Positions 1 to 9,524 of a stretch of DNA of 64,000 nucleotides are shown in pieces. Below the pieces are notes generated by a model that saw nothing but the letters and a program-made list of their open reading frames with translations, was not told where the DNA came from and searched no databases. The stretch lies in NCBI RefSeq assembly GCF_020164455.1, contig NZ_JAIQWW010000014.1:62001-126000 (forward strand). The letters are read 5' to 3'. The position numbers were made by a program, and so were the translations under genes. Numbering within the stretch: the stretch's first letter is position 1; each line of letters begins with the position of its first letter. Origin of the DNA: Phyllobacterium chamaecytisi. Its GTDB lineage: Bacteria > Pseudomonadota > Alphaproteobacteria > Rhizobiales > Rhizobiaceae.

Positions 1-1
1 G

Positions 2-1060
2 CTGGTGACCAGTTTTCACTTCTCGCTCTATGCGATGAATTGCCTGCTGCTTTTCTCGGTAGGCGCAATTGCCATCTGGCTGTGGCTTGGATCGGCCATC
101 TCCGTAGGTGCTGTAGCGGTGGGCATTGGCCTTGTGCTCCGCCTCAACGGCATGTCGCAGTGGATCATGTGGGAAATGTCAGCGCTGTTTGAAAATATCG
201 GCACTGTCGAAGACGGTATCACGTCCATTTCCCTGCCGCGACTTGTACCCGATGTCCCCAACGCGCCGGAGCTCGAAGTCACTGCAGGGGCGATCAGCTT
301 CGATTCGATCGGCTTCCACTACGGAAAAGGCGCAGGCATTATAGATCGTCTGTCTCTGGATATACGTCCAGGCGAAAAGATCGGCCTTGTTGGACGATCC
401 GGAGCCGGCAAATCGACACTAGTCAATTTGCTGTTGCGATTTTACGATCTCGAAAGCGGCCGGATACTTATCGATGGTCAAGATATATCCAAAGTCTCGC
501 AAGACTCCTTACGTGCACAAATCGGGATGGTGACGCAGGACACATCGCTTTTACATCGCTCGGTTCGGGACAACGTGCTTTACGGCCGTCCCGATGCGTC
601 GGAAGAGATGATGCTGCAGGCGGTGAGAAATGCTCAAGCCGACAGCTTCATCGAAGACCTATCGGACCCCAAAGGCCGGCGCGGTTTCGACGCCCATGTC
701 GGCGAGCGCGGGGTCAAGCTTTCCGGCGGGCAGCGCCAGCGTATCGCCATTGCACGTGTCATGCTGAAGGATGCTCCTATTCTCATCATGGACGAGGCAA
801 CCTCGGCGCTCGATTCAGAGGTCGAAGCAGCGATACAGGACAACCTCTATCGGCTGATGCAGGGGAAGACGGTTATTGCCATCGCGCACCGGCTGTCGAC
901 CATTGCGGCGCTCGACCGGCTTATCGTCTTGGACAAGGGACAAATTGTCGAAAGCGGCAGTCATGAACAGTTGATTGCGGCCGACGGTATCTATGCCGGA
1001 TTGTGGGCACGTCAGTCAGGCGGTTTCCTTGGTCTCGACGATCAGGAAGCTGCAGAATAA
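2..1060 (+). CDS. ABC exporter, C-terminal part (ATP-binding domain fused to permease); 5' end outside window
   Basis: The reading frame is open to the left edge, so only the C-terminal ~352 residues are visible. About 70 residues of membrane-domain sequence (a hydrophobic helix, then the coupling segment) lead into a complete nucleotide-binding domain. It has Walker A GRSGAGKS, a Q-loop at GMVTQDTS, signature LSGGQRQR, Walker B ILIMDEA followed by SALD, and the switch histidine in AIAHRLS. All catalytic motifs are intact, so this is a working half-transporter of the MsbA/multidrug exporter type, which dimerises in the inner membrane and exports a lipid, drug or peptide. The substrate cannot be read from the sequence. 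About 290 bp separate it from petA, so it is probably a separate transcription unit. Confidence 0.9.
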   Translation: MVTSFHFSLYAMNCLLLFSVGAIAIWLWLGSAISVGAVAVGIGLVLRLNGMSQWIMWEMSALFENIGTVEDGITSISLPRLVPDVPNAPELEVTAGAISFDSIGFHYGKGAGIIDRLSLDIRPGEKIGLVGRSGAGKSTLVNLLLRFYDLESGRILIDGQDISKVSQDSLRAQIGMVTQDTSLLHRSVRDNVLYGRPDASEEMMLQAVRNAQADSFIEDLSDPKGRRGFDAHVGERGVKLSGGQRQRIAIARVMLKDAPILIMDEATSALDSEVEAAIQDNLYRLMQGKTVIAIAHRLSTIAALDRLIVLDKGQIVESGSHEQLIAADGIYAGLWARQSGGFLGLDDQEAAE

Positions 1061-1349
1061 CACCAACGACGACAAATTAGCCCAAGGCGATCTCGCCATA
1101 GCTGGCGGCATTTATGCTGGGGTTGGATGAGGCAATCAGGAGTTTTTATAGGGTGCGAACAAGATCAGGGTCTATCCCTGCGACATCCTGCCCTTGTGAC
1201 GCTGTCTCACTGGACAAGCTCAAGCGACATGCTTAGAAACCACGCCATATGTTGGGGATTCCTCATGGCTCAGCTCTTGGGCCAGTCTTCTATTGTGCTG
1301 ACAATGTGGACTCTCCCGCTGCGTTGTTATTCGGAAAGGAACAGGCCCC

Positions 1350-1913
1350 GTGAGCGCACACGATACGACCGAGCCGACACGGCGTGACTTCCTCTATATT
1401 GCGACAGGTATGGCCGGTGTGGTCGGTGCGGGGGCTTTTGCTTGGCCCTTTATTGACCAGATGCGACCGGACGCGTCGACCTTGGCAGTCTCGTCGATCG
1501 AAGTTGATGTTTCTGCTGTTCAGCCAGGCATGTCTCTGACGGTCAAATGGCGTGGCAAACCGGTTTTCATTCGCAACCGGACGCCGAAAGAAATCGAAGA
1601 CGCCAAGAACGTTCAAATGGGTCAGCTCAAGGATCCGATTGCGCGCAATGCCAATTTGCCGAGCGACGCCCAGGCGACCGACGCGGATCGTGCAGCAGCC
1701 AAGGACAAGGAAAACTGGCTGGTGATGATCGGCGTTTGCACTCACCTCGGCTGCATTCCGCTTGGCCAGCAAGGCGAATTCGGTGGCTGGTTCTGCCCTT
1801 GTCATGGTTCGCAATACGACACTGCCGGACGCATTCGTTCAGGTCCAGCGCCGGAAAATCTACCTATCCCGCCACTTACTTTCACTTCCGACACCGTCAT
1901 CAAGATCGGCTAA
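1350..1913 (+). CDS. petA: Ubiquinol-cytochrome c reductase iron-sulfur (Rieske) subunit
   Basis: Rieske [2Fe-2S] subunit of cytochrome bc1 (complex III), 187 residues, the usual length for alphaproteobacteria. It carries electrons from ubiquinol at the periplasmic face to cytochrome c1. An N-terminal TRRDFL twin-arginine motif precedes a single hydrophobic segment, so folding before Tat-dependent insertion is expected. The cluster ligands are in CTHLGC (C130, H132) and CPCHGS (C149, H152), with C135 and C151 forming the usual disulfide. The start is GTG with a GGAAAGGA ribosome site just upstream. It is the first gene of petABC and lies 21 bp before petB. Confidence 0.97.
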   Translation: MSAHDTTEPTRRDFLYIATGMAGVVGAGAFAWPFIDQMRPDASTLAVSSIEVDVSAVQPGMSLTVKWRGKPVFIRNRTPKEIEDAKNVQMGQLKDPIARNANLPSDAQATDADRAAAKDKENWLVMIGVCTHLGCIPLGQQGEFGGWFCPCHGSQYDTAGRIRSGPAPENLPIPPLTFTSDTVIKIG

Positions 1914-1934
1914 GGTTCCACGGGGAGATACGAC

Positions 1935-3233
1935 ATGAGCGGTGGACATTCATCCTATACGCCGAGCACTGGCATCGAGAAATGGATCGACGCGCGACTA
2001 CCGTTACCGCGTTTGGTCTATGATTCTTTCGTCGCCTATCCGGTGCCACGCAATCTGAACTACGCCTATGCGTTTGGCGGCATACTGGCGATCATGCTGG
2101 TTTCGCAAATCTTGACCGGTGTTGTTCTGGCAATGCACTACGCTGCCGACACAGGCCTAGCCTTCAACTCCGTTGAAAAGATCATGCGCGACGTCAATTC
2201 TGGCTGGCTCCTGCGCTATCTGCACTCGAACGGCGCATCGATGTTCTTCCTCGCCGTCTACGTGCATATATTCCGCGGGCTTTACTATGGCTCCTACAAG
2301 GCGCCGCGCGAGCTTCTGTGGATTCTCGGCGTAATCATTCTTCTCTTGATGATGGCGACCGCCTTCATGGGATATGTGTTGCCATGGGGACAGATGTCCT
2401 TCTGGGGGGCTACCGTGATCACCGGCTTCTTCACGGCATTCCCCATCATTGGCGACCCGATCCAGCAGCTGCTGCTCGGTGGTTTTGCCGTCGATAATCC
2501 GACGCTCAATCGCTTCTTCTCGCTGCACTATCTATTGCCGTTCATGATTGCCGGCGTCGTTGTCCTGCACGTTTGGGCATTGCATGTTGCCGGACAAACG
2601 AATCCGACCGGCATCGAAGTCAAATCGAAGACAGATACAGTTGCCTTCACCCCCTATGCGACGGTCAAGGATGCATTCGGACTGGTGTTGTTCCTTATCC
2701 TCTTCGCGTATTTCGTCTTCTATCTGCCGAATTTTATGGGCCACCCGGACAACTACATTCAGGCGGACTCGTTGAAGACGCCGGCCCATATTGTTCCGGA
2801 ATGGTACTTCCTGCCATTCTACGCGATGCTGCGGGCCATCACCTTCAACATTGGACCGATCAATTCCAAGCTCGGCGGCGTTCTGACAATGTTTGGCTCG
2901 ATCGCCATCCTGTTCATTGTACCGTGGCTCGACACATCGAAGGTCCGTTCGGCTGTCTACCGTCCTTGGTACAAGCTCTTCTTTTGGCTCTTCATTGCCA
3001 ACGCAATCATGCTTGGCTGGCTCGGATCGCGCCCGGCTGAAGGCTTGTACACGCTGTTTTCGCAGTTCGGAACGGCTTACTACTTCGGCTTCTTCATCGT
3101 TATCATGCCCTTGCTTGGCCTGATCGAGACGCCACGCCGGTTGCCGAATTCGATCACCGAAGCTGTGCTTGCGAAAACCAAGAGTGGCGGCCAGCTGGCT
3201 GGTGTCGCTGCCGCTCCGGAAACCAGGGCTTGA
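1935..3233 (+). CDS. petB: Cytochrome b subunit of complex III
   Basis: Membrane-embedded cytochrome b of the bc1 complex, 432 residues, which holds the two b hemes and the quinol oxidation and quinone reduction sites. Eight or so hydrophobic helices are visible, with the histidines for heme binding in the second and fourth helices. The diagnostic PEWYFLPFY segment of the Qo site lies in the C-terminal half. A GGGGAG ribosome site precedes the ATG. The last codons overlap the upstream end of the petC leader, so the three pet genes are read as one message. Confidence 0.97.
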   Translation: MSGGHSSYTPSTGIEKWIDARLPLPRLVYDSFVAYPVPRNLNYAYAFGGILAIMLVSQILTGVVLAMHYAADTGLAFNSVEKIMRDVNSGWLLRYLHSNGASMFFLAVYVHIFRGLYYGSYKAPRELLWILGVIILLLMMATAFMGYVLPWGQMSFWGATVITGFFTAFPIIGDPIQQLLLGGFAVDNPTLNRFFSLHYLLPFMIAGVVVLHVWALHVAGQTNPTGIEVKSKTDTVAFTPYATVKDAFGLVLFLILFAYFVFYLPNFMGHPDNYIQADSLKTPAHIVPEWYFLPFYAMLRAITFNIGPINSKLGGVLTMFGSIAILFIVPWLDTSKVRSAVYRPWYKLFFWLFIANAIMLGWLGSRPAEGLYTLFSQFGTAYYFGFFIVIMPLLGLIETPRRLPNSITEAVLAKTKSGGQLAGVAAAPETRA

Positions 3234-3253
3234 GAATCGTGAAGGGCTCAAAC

Positions 3254-4117
3254 ATGAAAAAAATCCTCCTCGGTCTTGCAGCTGCCGGTCTTGGTACCAT
3301 GCTTGCATTCGGTACCGCCAATGCCGCCGAAGAAGCCCACAATGCTGCTGAGCCAACGCACTTTCCGATCAAGGAGCCAGCCGAGGTAAACTGGTCCTTC
3401 GCCGGTCCGTTTGGTCACTATGACAAGCAGCAGCTGCAGCGCGGTCTGAAAATCTACAAGGAAGTGTGTTCAGCTTGCCATTCCATGCACCTGGTTGCAT
3501 TCCGCTCGCTAGAAGAACTGGGCTATACGGAAGCACAGGTAAAGGCGTTCGCCGCAGAATACGAAGTGCAGGATGGCCCTAATGCTGAAGGTGAGATGTT
3601 CACCCGCAAGGCATTGCCGTCCGATTACTTCCCGTCGCCGTTTCCAAATGCGCAGGCTGCCGCCGCAGCCAATAATGGTGCTGCACCACCCGATTTCTCG
3701 CTGATTGCCAAGGCGCGTGCGGTGGAACGCGGCTTCCCGCGCTTCGTATTCGATATCGCCACTCAGTATCAGGAAGGTGGCCCGGATTATATCCATGCGC
3801 TGCTTACCGGGTTTGGCGAAACGCCGCCGGAGGGTATGCAAATCCCGGAAGGCACGCATTACAACCCATACTTCATTTCCGCAAAGTCACTTGCAATGGC
3901 GCCCCCGCTGCAGGACGGCCAGGTGACTTATGATGACGGTTCGCCGCAGACGCTGTCTCAGTACTCGCAGGATATTTCTGCGTTCTTGATGTGGGCTGCA
4001 GAACCGCATCTTGAAGAGCGCAAGAAGACCGGTTTCCGCGTCATGGTCTTCCTCGTTCTCTTCGCAGGCTTGGTCTATGTGGCGAAACGCAGGATTTGGG
4101 CCGACGTTGAACATTGA
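3254..4117 (+). CDS. petC: Cytochrome c1 subunit of complex III
   Basis: Cytochrome c1, 287 residues from the chosen ATG. The N-terminus MKKILLGLAAAGLG begins a classical signal peptide ending near ANA-AEE. The frame is open 24 bp further up to a TTG that overlaps the petB stop, but the signal peptide and a GAAGGG ribosome site favour 3254. The heme c attachment site CSACH lies near the mature N-terminus and the axial methionine is in the SLAMAPPL segment. A C-terminal helix (FRVMVFLVLFAGLVYVAKR) anchors the protein on the periplasmic side. It passes electrons to soluble or membrane cytochrome c. A strong terminator follows. Confidence 0.97.
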   Translation: MKKILLGLAAAGLGTMLAFGTANAAEEAHNAAEPTHFPIKEPAEVNWSFAGPFGHYDKQQLQRGLKIYKEVCSACHSMHLVAFRSLEELGYTEAQVKAFAAEYEVQDGPNAEGEMFTRKALPSDYFPSPFPNAQAAAAANNGAAPPDFSLIAKARAVERGFPRFVFDIATQYQEGGPDYIHALLTGFGETPPEGMQIPEGTHYNPYFISAKSLAMAPPLQDGQVTYDDGSPQTLSQYSQDISAFLMWAAEPHLEERKKTGFRVMVFLVLFAGLVYVAKRRIWADVEH

Positions 4118-4140
4118 ACGATGAAGATAACGGATTCTGA

Positions 4141-4166
4141 AAGGGCGCGCTGCGCCCTTTTCTTTT
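4141..4166 (+). terminator. Intrinsic terminator of the petABC operon
   Basis: AAGGGCGC and GCGCCCTT form a perfect 8-bp stem around a 3-nt loop, followed by TTCTTTT. It lies 23 bp after the petC stop and ends the bc1 operon before apt. Confidence 0.9.
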
Positions 4167-4219
4167 GAGTGCAAGGCGGTAGATTGCCTGCACACTGCGG
4201 ACAGCGCGAGGAATACACT

Positions 4220-4765
4220 ATGGATCCAACCCTGAAGCAGACGCTGGTCGAGGCCATCCGCAACATTCCTGACTATCCGAAGCCGGGGGTGATGTTCCGC
4301 GATATCACCACATTACTTGGCAATGCGCGTGCCTTCCGGCGAGCTGTGGATGAACTCGTCCATCCCTACGCGGGTGGCAAGGTCGACCAGGTGGCTGGCA
4401 TCGAGGCGCGAGGCTTCATTATCGGCGGCGCCATGGCACACCAACTTTCTTCCGGCTTCGTGCCGATTCGTAAAAAGGGTAAGCTGCCGCACGACACAGT
4501 ACGTATCGCCTATAGCCTCGAATATGGGGTCGATGAGATGGAGATGCATCGCGACGCGATCGTGCCGGGTGATAAGGTCATACTCGTTGATGATCTTATT
4601 GCCACCGGCGGTACTGCTGAAGCTGCCGTGAAGCTATTGCAGCAAATGGGCGCTGATATTGTTAGCGCTTGTTTCATCATCGATTTGCCGGATCTCGGGG
4701 GGCGCAGGAAGCTCGAAGCGCTTGGCGTCAACGTCAGGACATTGATCGCCTTCGAAGGGCACTGA
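4220..4765 (+). CDS. apt: Adenine phosphoribosyltransferase
   Basis: Purine salvage enzyme: adenine + PRPP gives AMP + pyrophosphate, in the cytoplasm. The product is 181 residues, normal for the family. The N-terminal [13 protein letters not shown] segment and the PRPP-binding loop [14 protein letters not shown] are typical of Apt. The frame extends 51 bp upstream, but the ATG at 4220 has a GCGAGGA ribosome site and begins the conserved domain. It is transcribed after the petC terminator, so it needs its own promoter. Its downstream neighbour is convergent, with only 2 bp between the stop codons. Confidence 0.96.
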   Translation: MDPTLKQTLVEAIRNIPDYPKPGVMFRDITTLLGNARAFRRAVDELVHPYAGGKVDQVAGIEARGFIIGGAMAHQLSSGFVPIRKKGKLPHDTVRIAYSLEYGVDEMEMHRDAIVPGDKVILVDDLIATGGTAEAAVKLLQQMGADIVSACFIIDLPDLGGRRKLEALGVNVRTLIAFEGH

Positions 4766-4767
4766 AG

Positions 4768-5238
4768 CTATTCAGGCAGGGCTATGAGCGCAGCGCTGTC
4801 GAATTCGAGTACTTTATCGCCCGCCTGGTTATAGGCGGCGGACGACATCTGCATCATCGACCAGCCGGGACGCGATTTCAGAGCGCGAATACTGTTGATT
4901 GTTCGTGTGAAGCGGATCGTGTCTCCGGCATAGACCGGCTTCAGCCATTTAAGATTTTCAAAGCCAGGTGAGGGGCCGAATTGTGGGGGCTGTTCGCCGC
5001 GCGCGATTGCCGATTTAACCTCGCTCATGATGTCCTCGACATTCAACCGCATCCAAACGGCGGTAGTATGCCAACCGGAAGCGCAGAGTGCGCCAAAGTT
5101 GCTTTTCTTGGCAGCTTCCAGATCAATGTGGAAACGCTGGGGATCATACTTGGTCGCGAATGCAATGATTTCGTCCGCTTCGAATGTATATTCCCCAAGG
5201 TCGCGTTCGACGCCTGCCAACTGTTCTATCCTGTTCAT
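4768..5238 (-). CDS. MaoC-family (R)-hydratase/dehydratase, second of a tandem pair
   Basis: Hot-dog fold protein of the MaoC hydratase-like family, 156 residues. The segment FATKYDPQRFHID contains the Asp and His of the (R)-specific enoyl-CoA hydratase 2 active site, and CASGWHT follows as in the family. The frame runs further up, but the ATG at 5238 overlaps the stop of the upstream paralogue (ATGA) and starts the alignable domain, so translation is probably coupled. It resembles the preceding gene throughout, implying duplication. The substrate is unknown; enoyl-CoA or mesaconyl-type acyl-CoA are family possibilities only. Confidence 0.85.
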   Translation of the reverse strand: MNRIEQLAGVERDLGEYTFEADEIIAFATKYDPQRFHIDLEAAKKSNFGALCASGWHTTAVWMRLNVEDIMSEVKSAIARGEQPPQFGPSPGFENLKWLKPVYAGDTIRFTRTINSIRALKSRPGWSMMQMSSAAYNQAGDKVLEFDSAALIALPE

Positions 5239-5702
5239 TTGGCCGACCCCCTTAGAGAGAACATTGCGGTATGTTCCAGCTCGCAAACAACCAGACCATC
5301 CTGGTTGAAGACCGAATGATGCAGCTTGACGAAGCCTAGAGAGGGTTTCGAATTCGATACGCGCCGGTCGAGAATGGTAGTCCTTCCAGTGAGTGTGTCG
5401 CCAGCAAGAACCGGCTGCGTCCACTTCACATAGTCAATTCCTGGAGCGCCCTGTGACGTGGAATCGAGAAGATATGCGTCGCACAGCATGCGCATGAACA
5501 TCGAGACGGTATGCCAGCCGGACGCAGCCAGGCCCCCCAGGATACTCGCCTTGCCCGCCGCCTCATCGAGGTGAAAAGGCTGCGGGTCGAACTGGCTGGC
5601 GAAGTCGATAATTTCCTCTGCCGTTACGATTTTCGATCCGAGTGGCCATTCGCTGCCAATCGTGAAGTCCTCATAGGCGTATCGGGGAGAGTATTCGCTC
5701 AT
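5235..5702 (-). CDS. MaoC-family (R)-hydratase/dehydratase, first of a tandem pair
   Basis: 155-residue hot-dog fold protein of the MaoC dehydratase-like family. The hydratase motif FASQFDPQPFHLD (catalytic Asp and His) is followed by AASGWHT. It shares the same motif order with the next gene and overlaps it by four bases (ATGA), so the two are co-translated and may act as a heteromer. It lies 14 bp after ychF at the end of the rplY-pth-ychF run. The link to those housekeeping genes is positional only. Confidence 0.85.
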   Translation of the reverse strand: MSEYSPRYAYEDFTIGSEWPLGSKIVTAEEIIDFASQFDPQPFHLDEAAGKASILGGLAASGWHTVSMFMRMLCDAYLLDSTSQGAPGIDYVKWTQPVLAGDTLTGRTTILDRRVSNSKPSLGFVKLHHSVFNQDGLVVCELEHTAMFSLRGSAK

Positions 5703-5716
5703 GTTCTACCTGAAGT

Positions 5717-6820
5717 TTATGTATTGAACCTGAACAGCATGATATCGCCGTCTTGCACGATATATTCCTTGCCCTCATCGCGCGCCTTGCCGGCTTCCTT
5801 TGCCGGGACCTCGCCCCCAAGGGATACAAAATCACTATAGGCGATCGTCTGGGCGCGAATGAAGCCCCGTTCGAAATCCGTATGGATGACACCGGCCGCC
5901 TGTGGTGCTTTCGAGCCGCGGTGAACCGTCCATGCACGGGCTTCCTTCGGCCCGACGGTGAAATAGGTGATGAGGTGAAGGAGTTTGTATCCGGCCTGTA
6001 TGAGACGGTCGAGGCCAGGCTCATCAAGGTTCATGGCGTCCAGATATTCCTTCGCTTCCTCCTCCGGCAATTGCGCCACTTCCGCTTCTATGGCGGCAGA
6101 AATAGTAACCGTTTCAGCGCCTTGGCCCGTCGCCATCTCCTCGACGGCTTCGGTATACTCATTGCCTGTGGCTGCATCTTCTTCGCCAACATTGCAGACA
6201 TAGAGTACCGGCTTTGATGTCAGGAGATTCAGTCCTTGTAGAATAACCAAATCTTCTGAGGCAATACCGTTCAACATAAAACGAACCGGCTGGCCTTCCT
6301 GCAAGAGCGCCAGCGCCTGCTCCATTACCGGCAGAACGGTCAGTGCCTCCTTGTCCTTGCTGCTCGCTCGTTTGCGGAACTGAACGATACGACGCTCAAG
6401 GCTTTCGAGGTCCGAAAGCATCAGCTCTGTCTCAACCGTCTCGGCATCGGACACAGGGTCGATCCGTCCCTCAACGTGGGTGATGTCGTCGTCCTCGAAA
6501 CAGCGCAGCACATGGACGATTGCGTCGACTTCGCGAATATTGGCCAAGAACTGGTTACCAAGACCTTCGCCCTTCGACGCACCACGCACGAGGCCAGCAA
6601 TGTCAACGAAGCTGATGCGAGTCGGTACGATATTTGCCGATTTGCCGATTTTGGCGATTGCCTGCAGGCGCGGATCGGGTACTGCAACTTCGCCCGTGTT
6701 GGGCTCGATCGTGCAGAACGGATAGTTTGCAGCCTGGGCAGCTGCTGTCTTGGTCAGCGCGTTGAAAAGCGTCGACTTGCCGACATTAGGCAGACCAACA
6801 ATGCCGCATTTGAAACCCAT
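5717..6820 (-). CDS. ychF: Redox-regulated ATPase YchF (Obg-like, OLA1 family)
   Basis: 367-residue Obg-family P-loop protein that binds ribosomes and, unusually for the TRAFAC class, prefers ATP to GTP. The P-loop GLPNVGKS is at residues ~8-15, the G3 motif DIAGL near residue 73, and the G4 position reads NVGE instead of NKxD, the hallmark of the YchF subfamily. A C-terminal TGS domain is present (LITYFTVGPKEARAWTV, and FERGFIRAQ). It sits 12 bp after pth, a pairing found in many bacteria. Confidence 0.97.
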   Translation of the reverse strand: MGFKCGIVGLPNVGKSTLFNALTKTAAAQAANYPFCTIEPNTGEVAVPDPRLQAIAKIGKSANIVPTRISFVDIAGLVRGASKGEGLGNQFLANIREVDAIVHVLRCFEDDDITHVEGRIDPVSDAETVETELMLSDLESLERRIVQFRKRASSKDKEALTVLPVMEQALALLQEGQPVRFMLNGIASEDLVILQGLNLLTSKPVLYVCNVGEEDAATGNEYTEAVEEMATGQGAETVTISAAIEAEVAQLPEEEAKEYLDAMNLDEPGLDRLIQAGYKLLHLITYFTVGPKEARAWTVHRGSKAPQAAGVIHTDFERGFIRAQTIAYSDFVSLGGEVPAKEAGKARDEGKEYIVQDGDIMLFRFNT

Positions 6821-6832
6821 AATTCGCTATCC

Positions 6833-7558
6833 TTATTCTTTCTTGCCGAAGAGCTTGTTCAGCATATCCGCCATGGGGCCAGATTTTGGAATGTTCACAG
6901 CAGGCTTTTGCTGGCGAGCTTGCCGGATATGACTTTGGCCGACGGATTTTGCAACCGGCTTTTCCCCAGTTTCCCGCTCAATTTTGCTCCCTCCGCCGAG
7001 AGCCAGAGAAACGCGGTTCATAAAACCAGCGTCGTCCTTTTTGGCGAGTAGCCCTGCATTCGTTGCAATCGCGTCGAGCAATGGTTCGACCCATTCACTG
7101 TCCGCTTTGGCAAAGTTGCCGAGTACATGATTGCTAACCATTTCTTTAACGCCGGGATGACCAATACCGAGGCGCACGCGGCGATAATCCTTGCCACAGT
7201 GTGCATCAATGGATTTGATGCCGTTGTGACCACCTGAGCCGCCACCGGTCTTCACACGTACCTTACCGGCGGTCAGATCAAGCTCGTCATAGATGACGAC
7301 GAGATCGCTTAAAGCCAGTTTGTAGAAACGCATCGCTTCGCCAACGGCTTGGCCGGACAAATTCATGAATGTCTGGGGTTTGATCAGGATAGTCTTTTCG
7401 CCTTCGATGGTACCATCGGCGATCAGCGCCTGAAACTTCTTGGTCCAAGGAGAAAAACTATGGCGGCGGTGTATTTCATCCGCCGCCATAAAACCAATGT
7501 TATGCCGATTGGCAGCATATTGGAAGCCCGGATTGCCAAGACCTGCGATAAGCAGCAC
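6833..7558 (-). CDS. pth: Peptidyl-tRNA hydrolase
   Basis: Releases peptides from peptidyl-tRNA that has dropped off the ribosome. The N-terminal [10 protein letters not shown], the catalytic histidine in NRHNIGFM, and [10 protein letters not shown] and [13 protein letters not shown] all match Pth. A C-terminal tail of ~50 residues rich in basic and Gln residues is typical of rhizobial members. The frame opens at a TTG (7573), but the GTG at 7558 places the start directly at the conserved [11 protein letters not shown] and has GGGAG and AGG upstream, so I prefer it (241 residues). It follows rplY by 27 bp. Confidence 0.95.
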   Translation of the reverse strand: MLLIAGLGNPGFQYAANRHNIGFMAADEIHRRHSFSPWTKKFQALIADGTIEGEKTILIKPQTFMNLSGQAVGEAMRFYKLALSDLVVIYDELDLTAGKVRVKTGGGSGGHNGIKSIDAHCGKDYRRVRLGIGHPGVKEMVSNHVLGNFAKADSEWVEPLLDAIATNAGLLAKKDDAGFMNRVSLALGGGSKIERETGEKPVAKSVGQSHIRQARQQKPAVNIPKSGPMADMLNKLFGKKE

Positions 7559-7585
7559 GTGCCTAGCTCCCAATAAACAAGACGA

Positions 7586-8227
7586 TTACTCGCCTTCTTT
7601 TTCCGCCGTTTCAGTGGTTTCCGCTGGTGCGGCTTCAGTCGTTTCTTCCTCAGCGGCGAGAACAGCCGGAGCTGCAATCGTCGCGATAGTGAAGTCGCGA
7701 TCATGAATAACCGATGTCACACCCTTAGGCAGGGTAACAGCAGAAATATGGATCGAGTCGCCGATCTGCGTGCCAGTGAGGTCGATTTCAATCGCATCTG
7801 GAATAGCGTTGGCCGGGGCATGAAGTTCAATATCGTGACGAACGATGTTGAGTACGCCACCGCGCTTGATGCCAGGCGAAGCTTCCTCGTGGAGGAAGTG
7901 GATCGGCACATGCACGTTCACCATGGACTTGGCCGATACGCGCAGGAAGTCGACGTGTACTGGCTTGTCACTGACTGGATCAAGCTGGAAGTCCTTGGGA
8001 AGGACCTGAATCGACTTGCCATCCAGAAGGATGTTGGCAATCGTCGTCTTGAAACCGCCGCCGTGAATCTTGTAGTACAGCGTCTTGTAGTCGAGGGTAA
8101 TCGAAACTGGCGCCTGCTTGTCACCATAGATGACAGCCGGCACTTTACCGTTGCGGCGAATTTCCCGGGAGGACCCCTTACCAACCCGTTCGCGCGCCTC
8201 GGCCTTGAGCTCGTATGCTTCGCTCAT
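7586..8227 (-). CDS. rplY: 50S ribosomal protein L25 (Ctc/general stress type)
   Basis: 213-residue long form of L25, with the N-terminal 5S-rRNA-binding L25 domain ([26 protein letters not shown]) and the C-terminal TL5/Ctc domain ([37 protein letters not shown]). The acidic Glu/Ala/Thr-rich tail is usual for Hyphomicrobiales. It is the first gene of the rplY-pth-ychF-maoC-maoC run. The upstream prs gene ends in a hairpin, so a promoter should lie in the 8228-8297 interval. Confidence 0.96.
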   Translation of the reverse strand: MSEAYELKAEARERVGKGSSREIRRNGKVPAVIYGDKQAPVSITLDYKTLYYKIHGGGFKTTIANILLDGKSIQVLPKDFQLDPVSDKPVHVDFLRVSAKSMVNVHVPIHFLHEEASPGIKRGGVLNIVRHDIELHAPANAIPDAIEIDLTGTQIGDSIHISAVTLPKGVTSVIHDRDFTIATIAAPAVLAAEEETTEAAPAETTETAEKEGE

Positions 8228-8285
8228 GGCATTTCCTTTCGAGGTTCAAATCTGGAGTGTTTTTCGAGGCCAGTGGATGGCTGTT

Positions 8286-8338
8286 CAAAAAACATGAAGC
8301 GGTCGCACGCTCATCCGAAACCGGATGAAATGACCGCT
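8286..8338 (-). terminator. Terminator-like stem-loop after prs
   Basis: On the minus strand AGCGGTC pairs with GACCGCT, enclosing a second stem CATCCG/CGGATG. A run of six T residues lies five bases after the outer stem. It separates prs from rplY. Confidence 0.65.
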
Positions 8339-8446
8339 CCATTCCGCGTTGCCTCCAAGGGTGTCTACGCGGATGGCGGCTCTATAACGGAAAGGCGACA
8401 GATGTGCAAGTTTGTTGCTTGCTGAAGGGCAGACAGTTCCGGAAGA

Positions 8447-9379
8447 TTAATCGAAAAGGCTGGAAACGGACTCTTCCGAGGCCGTTCGCGAGACGGCTTC
8501 GCCGATCAGATCGGAAATCGACAGCACTCGAATATTGGGTGCAGCTTCAATGGCAGGGGTTGGCTGAATGGAATCGGTAATGACTAATTCCTTGAGCTTC
8601 GAACTGGCGATACGGGCGGCGGCCCCGCCAGATAGTACGCCGTGCGTGATATAGGCGGTAACGCTGGTCGCGCCCTTTGCAAGAAGCGCTTCGGCCGCGT
8701 TGCATAGCGTGCCGCCAGAATCGACAATATCGTCGAACAACAGGCAATCCTTGCCGCGCACATCACCAATGACATTCATGACTTCGGACTCGCCGGGACG
8801 ATCACGTCGCTTATCGACGATGGCGAGCTGTGCATCGATGCGTTTTGCCAGAGACCGGGCGCGTACAACACCGCCAACGTCAGGGGAAACGACCATGACG
8901 TTCGACTTGCCGTAATGTGCGCGGACATCGCGGGCAAAGACCGGAACAGCATAGAGATTGTCGGTGGGGATATCGAAGAAGCCTTGAATCTGGCCAGCGT
9001 GCAGATCAAGTGTGAGGACGCGATTTGCACCTGCTTCGGTGATCAGATTTGCCACTAGTTTTGCGGAAATCGGCGTGCGTGGGCCAGGCTTACGATCCTG
9101 ACGGGCATAGCCGAAATACGGAAGAACGGCTGTGATACGTTTTGCCGACGAACGGCGGAACGCATCGATCATGATCAGCAATTCCATCAAATGGTCGTTT
9201 GCCGGAAAAGAAGTCGACTGCATGACAAAGACGTCTTCGCCGCGAACGTTCTCCTGAATCTCGACGAAAATCTCTTGGTCGGCGAAACGGCGGACGCTGG
9301 CCTTGCCAAGAGGGATATTGAGATATTTGGCGACAGATTCGGCAAGAACCCGATTGGAATTGCCCGCGAAGAGTTTCAT
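8447..9379 (-). CDS. prs: Ribose-phosphate pyrophosphokinase (PRPP synthetase)
   Basis: Makes PRPP from ribose 5-phosphate and ATP for nucleotide, histidine and tryptophan synthesis. It is 310 residues, the class I length. Visible motifs are [11 protein letters not shown] at the N-terminus, [19 protein letters not shown], the ATP-binding [10 protein letters not shown], the divalent-cation segment [13 protein letters not shown], and the PRPP-binding [14 protein letters not shown]. It is a single gene between a lipoprotein gene upstream and its own terminator downstream. Confidence 0.97.
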   Translation of the reverse strand: MKLFAGNSNRVLAESVAKYLNIPLGKASVRRFADQEIFVEIQENVRGEDVFVMQSTSFPANDHLMELLIMIDAFRRSSAKRITAVLPYFGYARQDRKPGPRTPISAKLVANLITEAGANRVLTLDLHAGQIQGFFDIPTDNLYAVPVFARDVRAHYGKSNVMVVSPDVGGVVRARSLAKRIDAQLAIVDKRRDRPGESEVMNVIGDVRGKDCLLFDDIVDSGGTLCNAAEALLAKGATSVTAYITHGVLSGGAAARIASSKLKELVITDSIQPTPAIEAAPNIRVLSISDLIGEAVSRTASEESVSSLFD

Positions 9380-9524
9380 GCCGTATTTTCTCCACGTCTT
9401 TTTCAGAGCGCAGCCAAAGTAAAGGGTATGGCGGGCCTTTTACTGCCCCTGACGCACATTGCAAGCGGGCACGCTAGATTCATACACAATTCAGCGAGAA
9501 TATCGCCTTAAACGTGTAAATATG

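Noticed and set aside
1061-1349. Searched the gap before petA for a small RNA or leader peptide
   Set aside because: Short ORFs here have no ribosome site, and no terminator-like hairpin was found; it is probably only the petABC promoter region.
2532-3356. A 274-codon minus-strand ORF over petB
   Set aside because: Antisense to the cytochrome b gene and rich in Arg and Gln, as expected from reverse reading of membrane protein codons.
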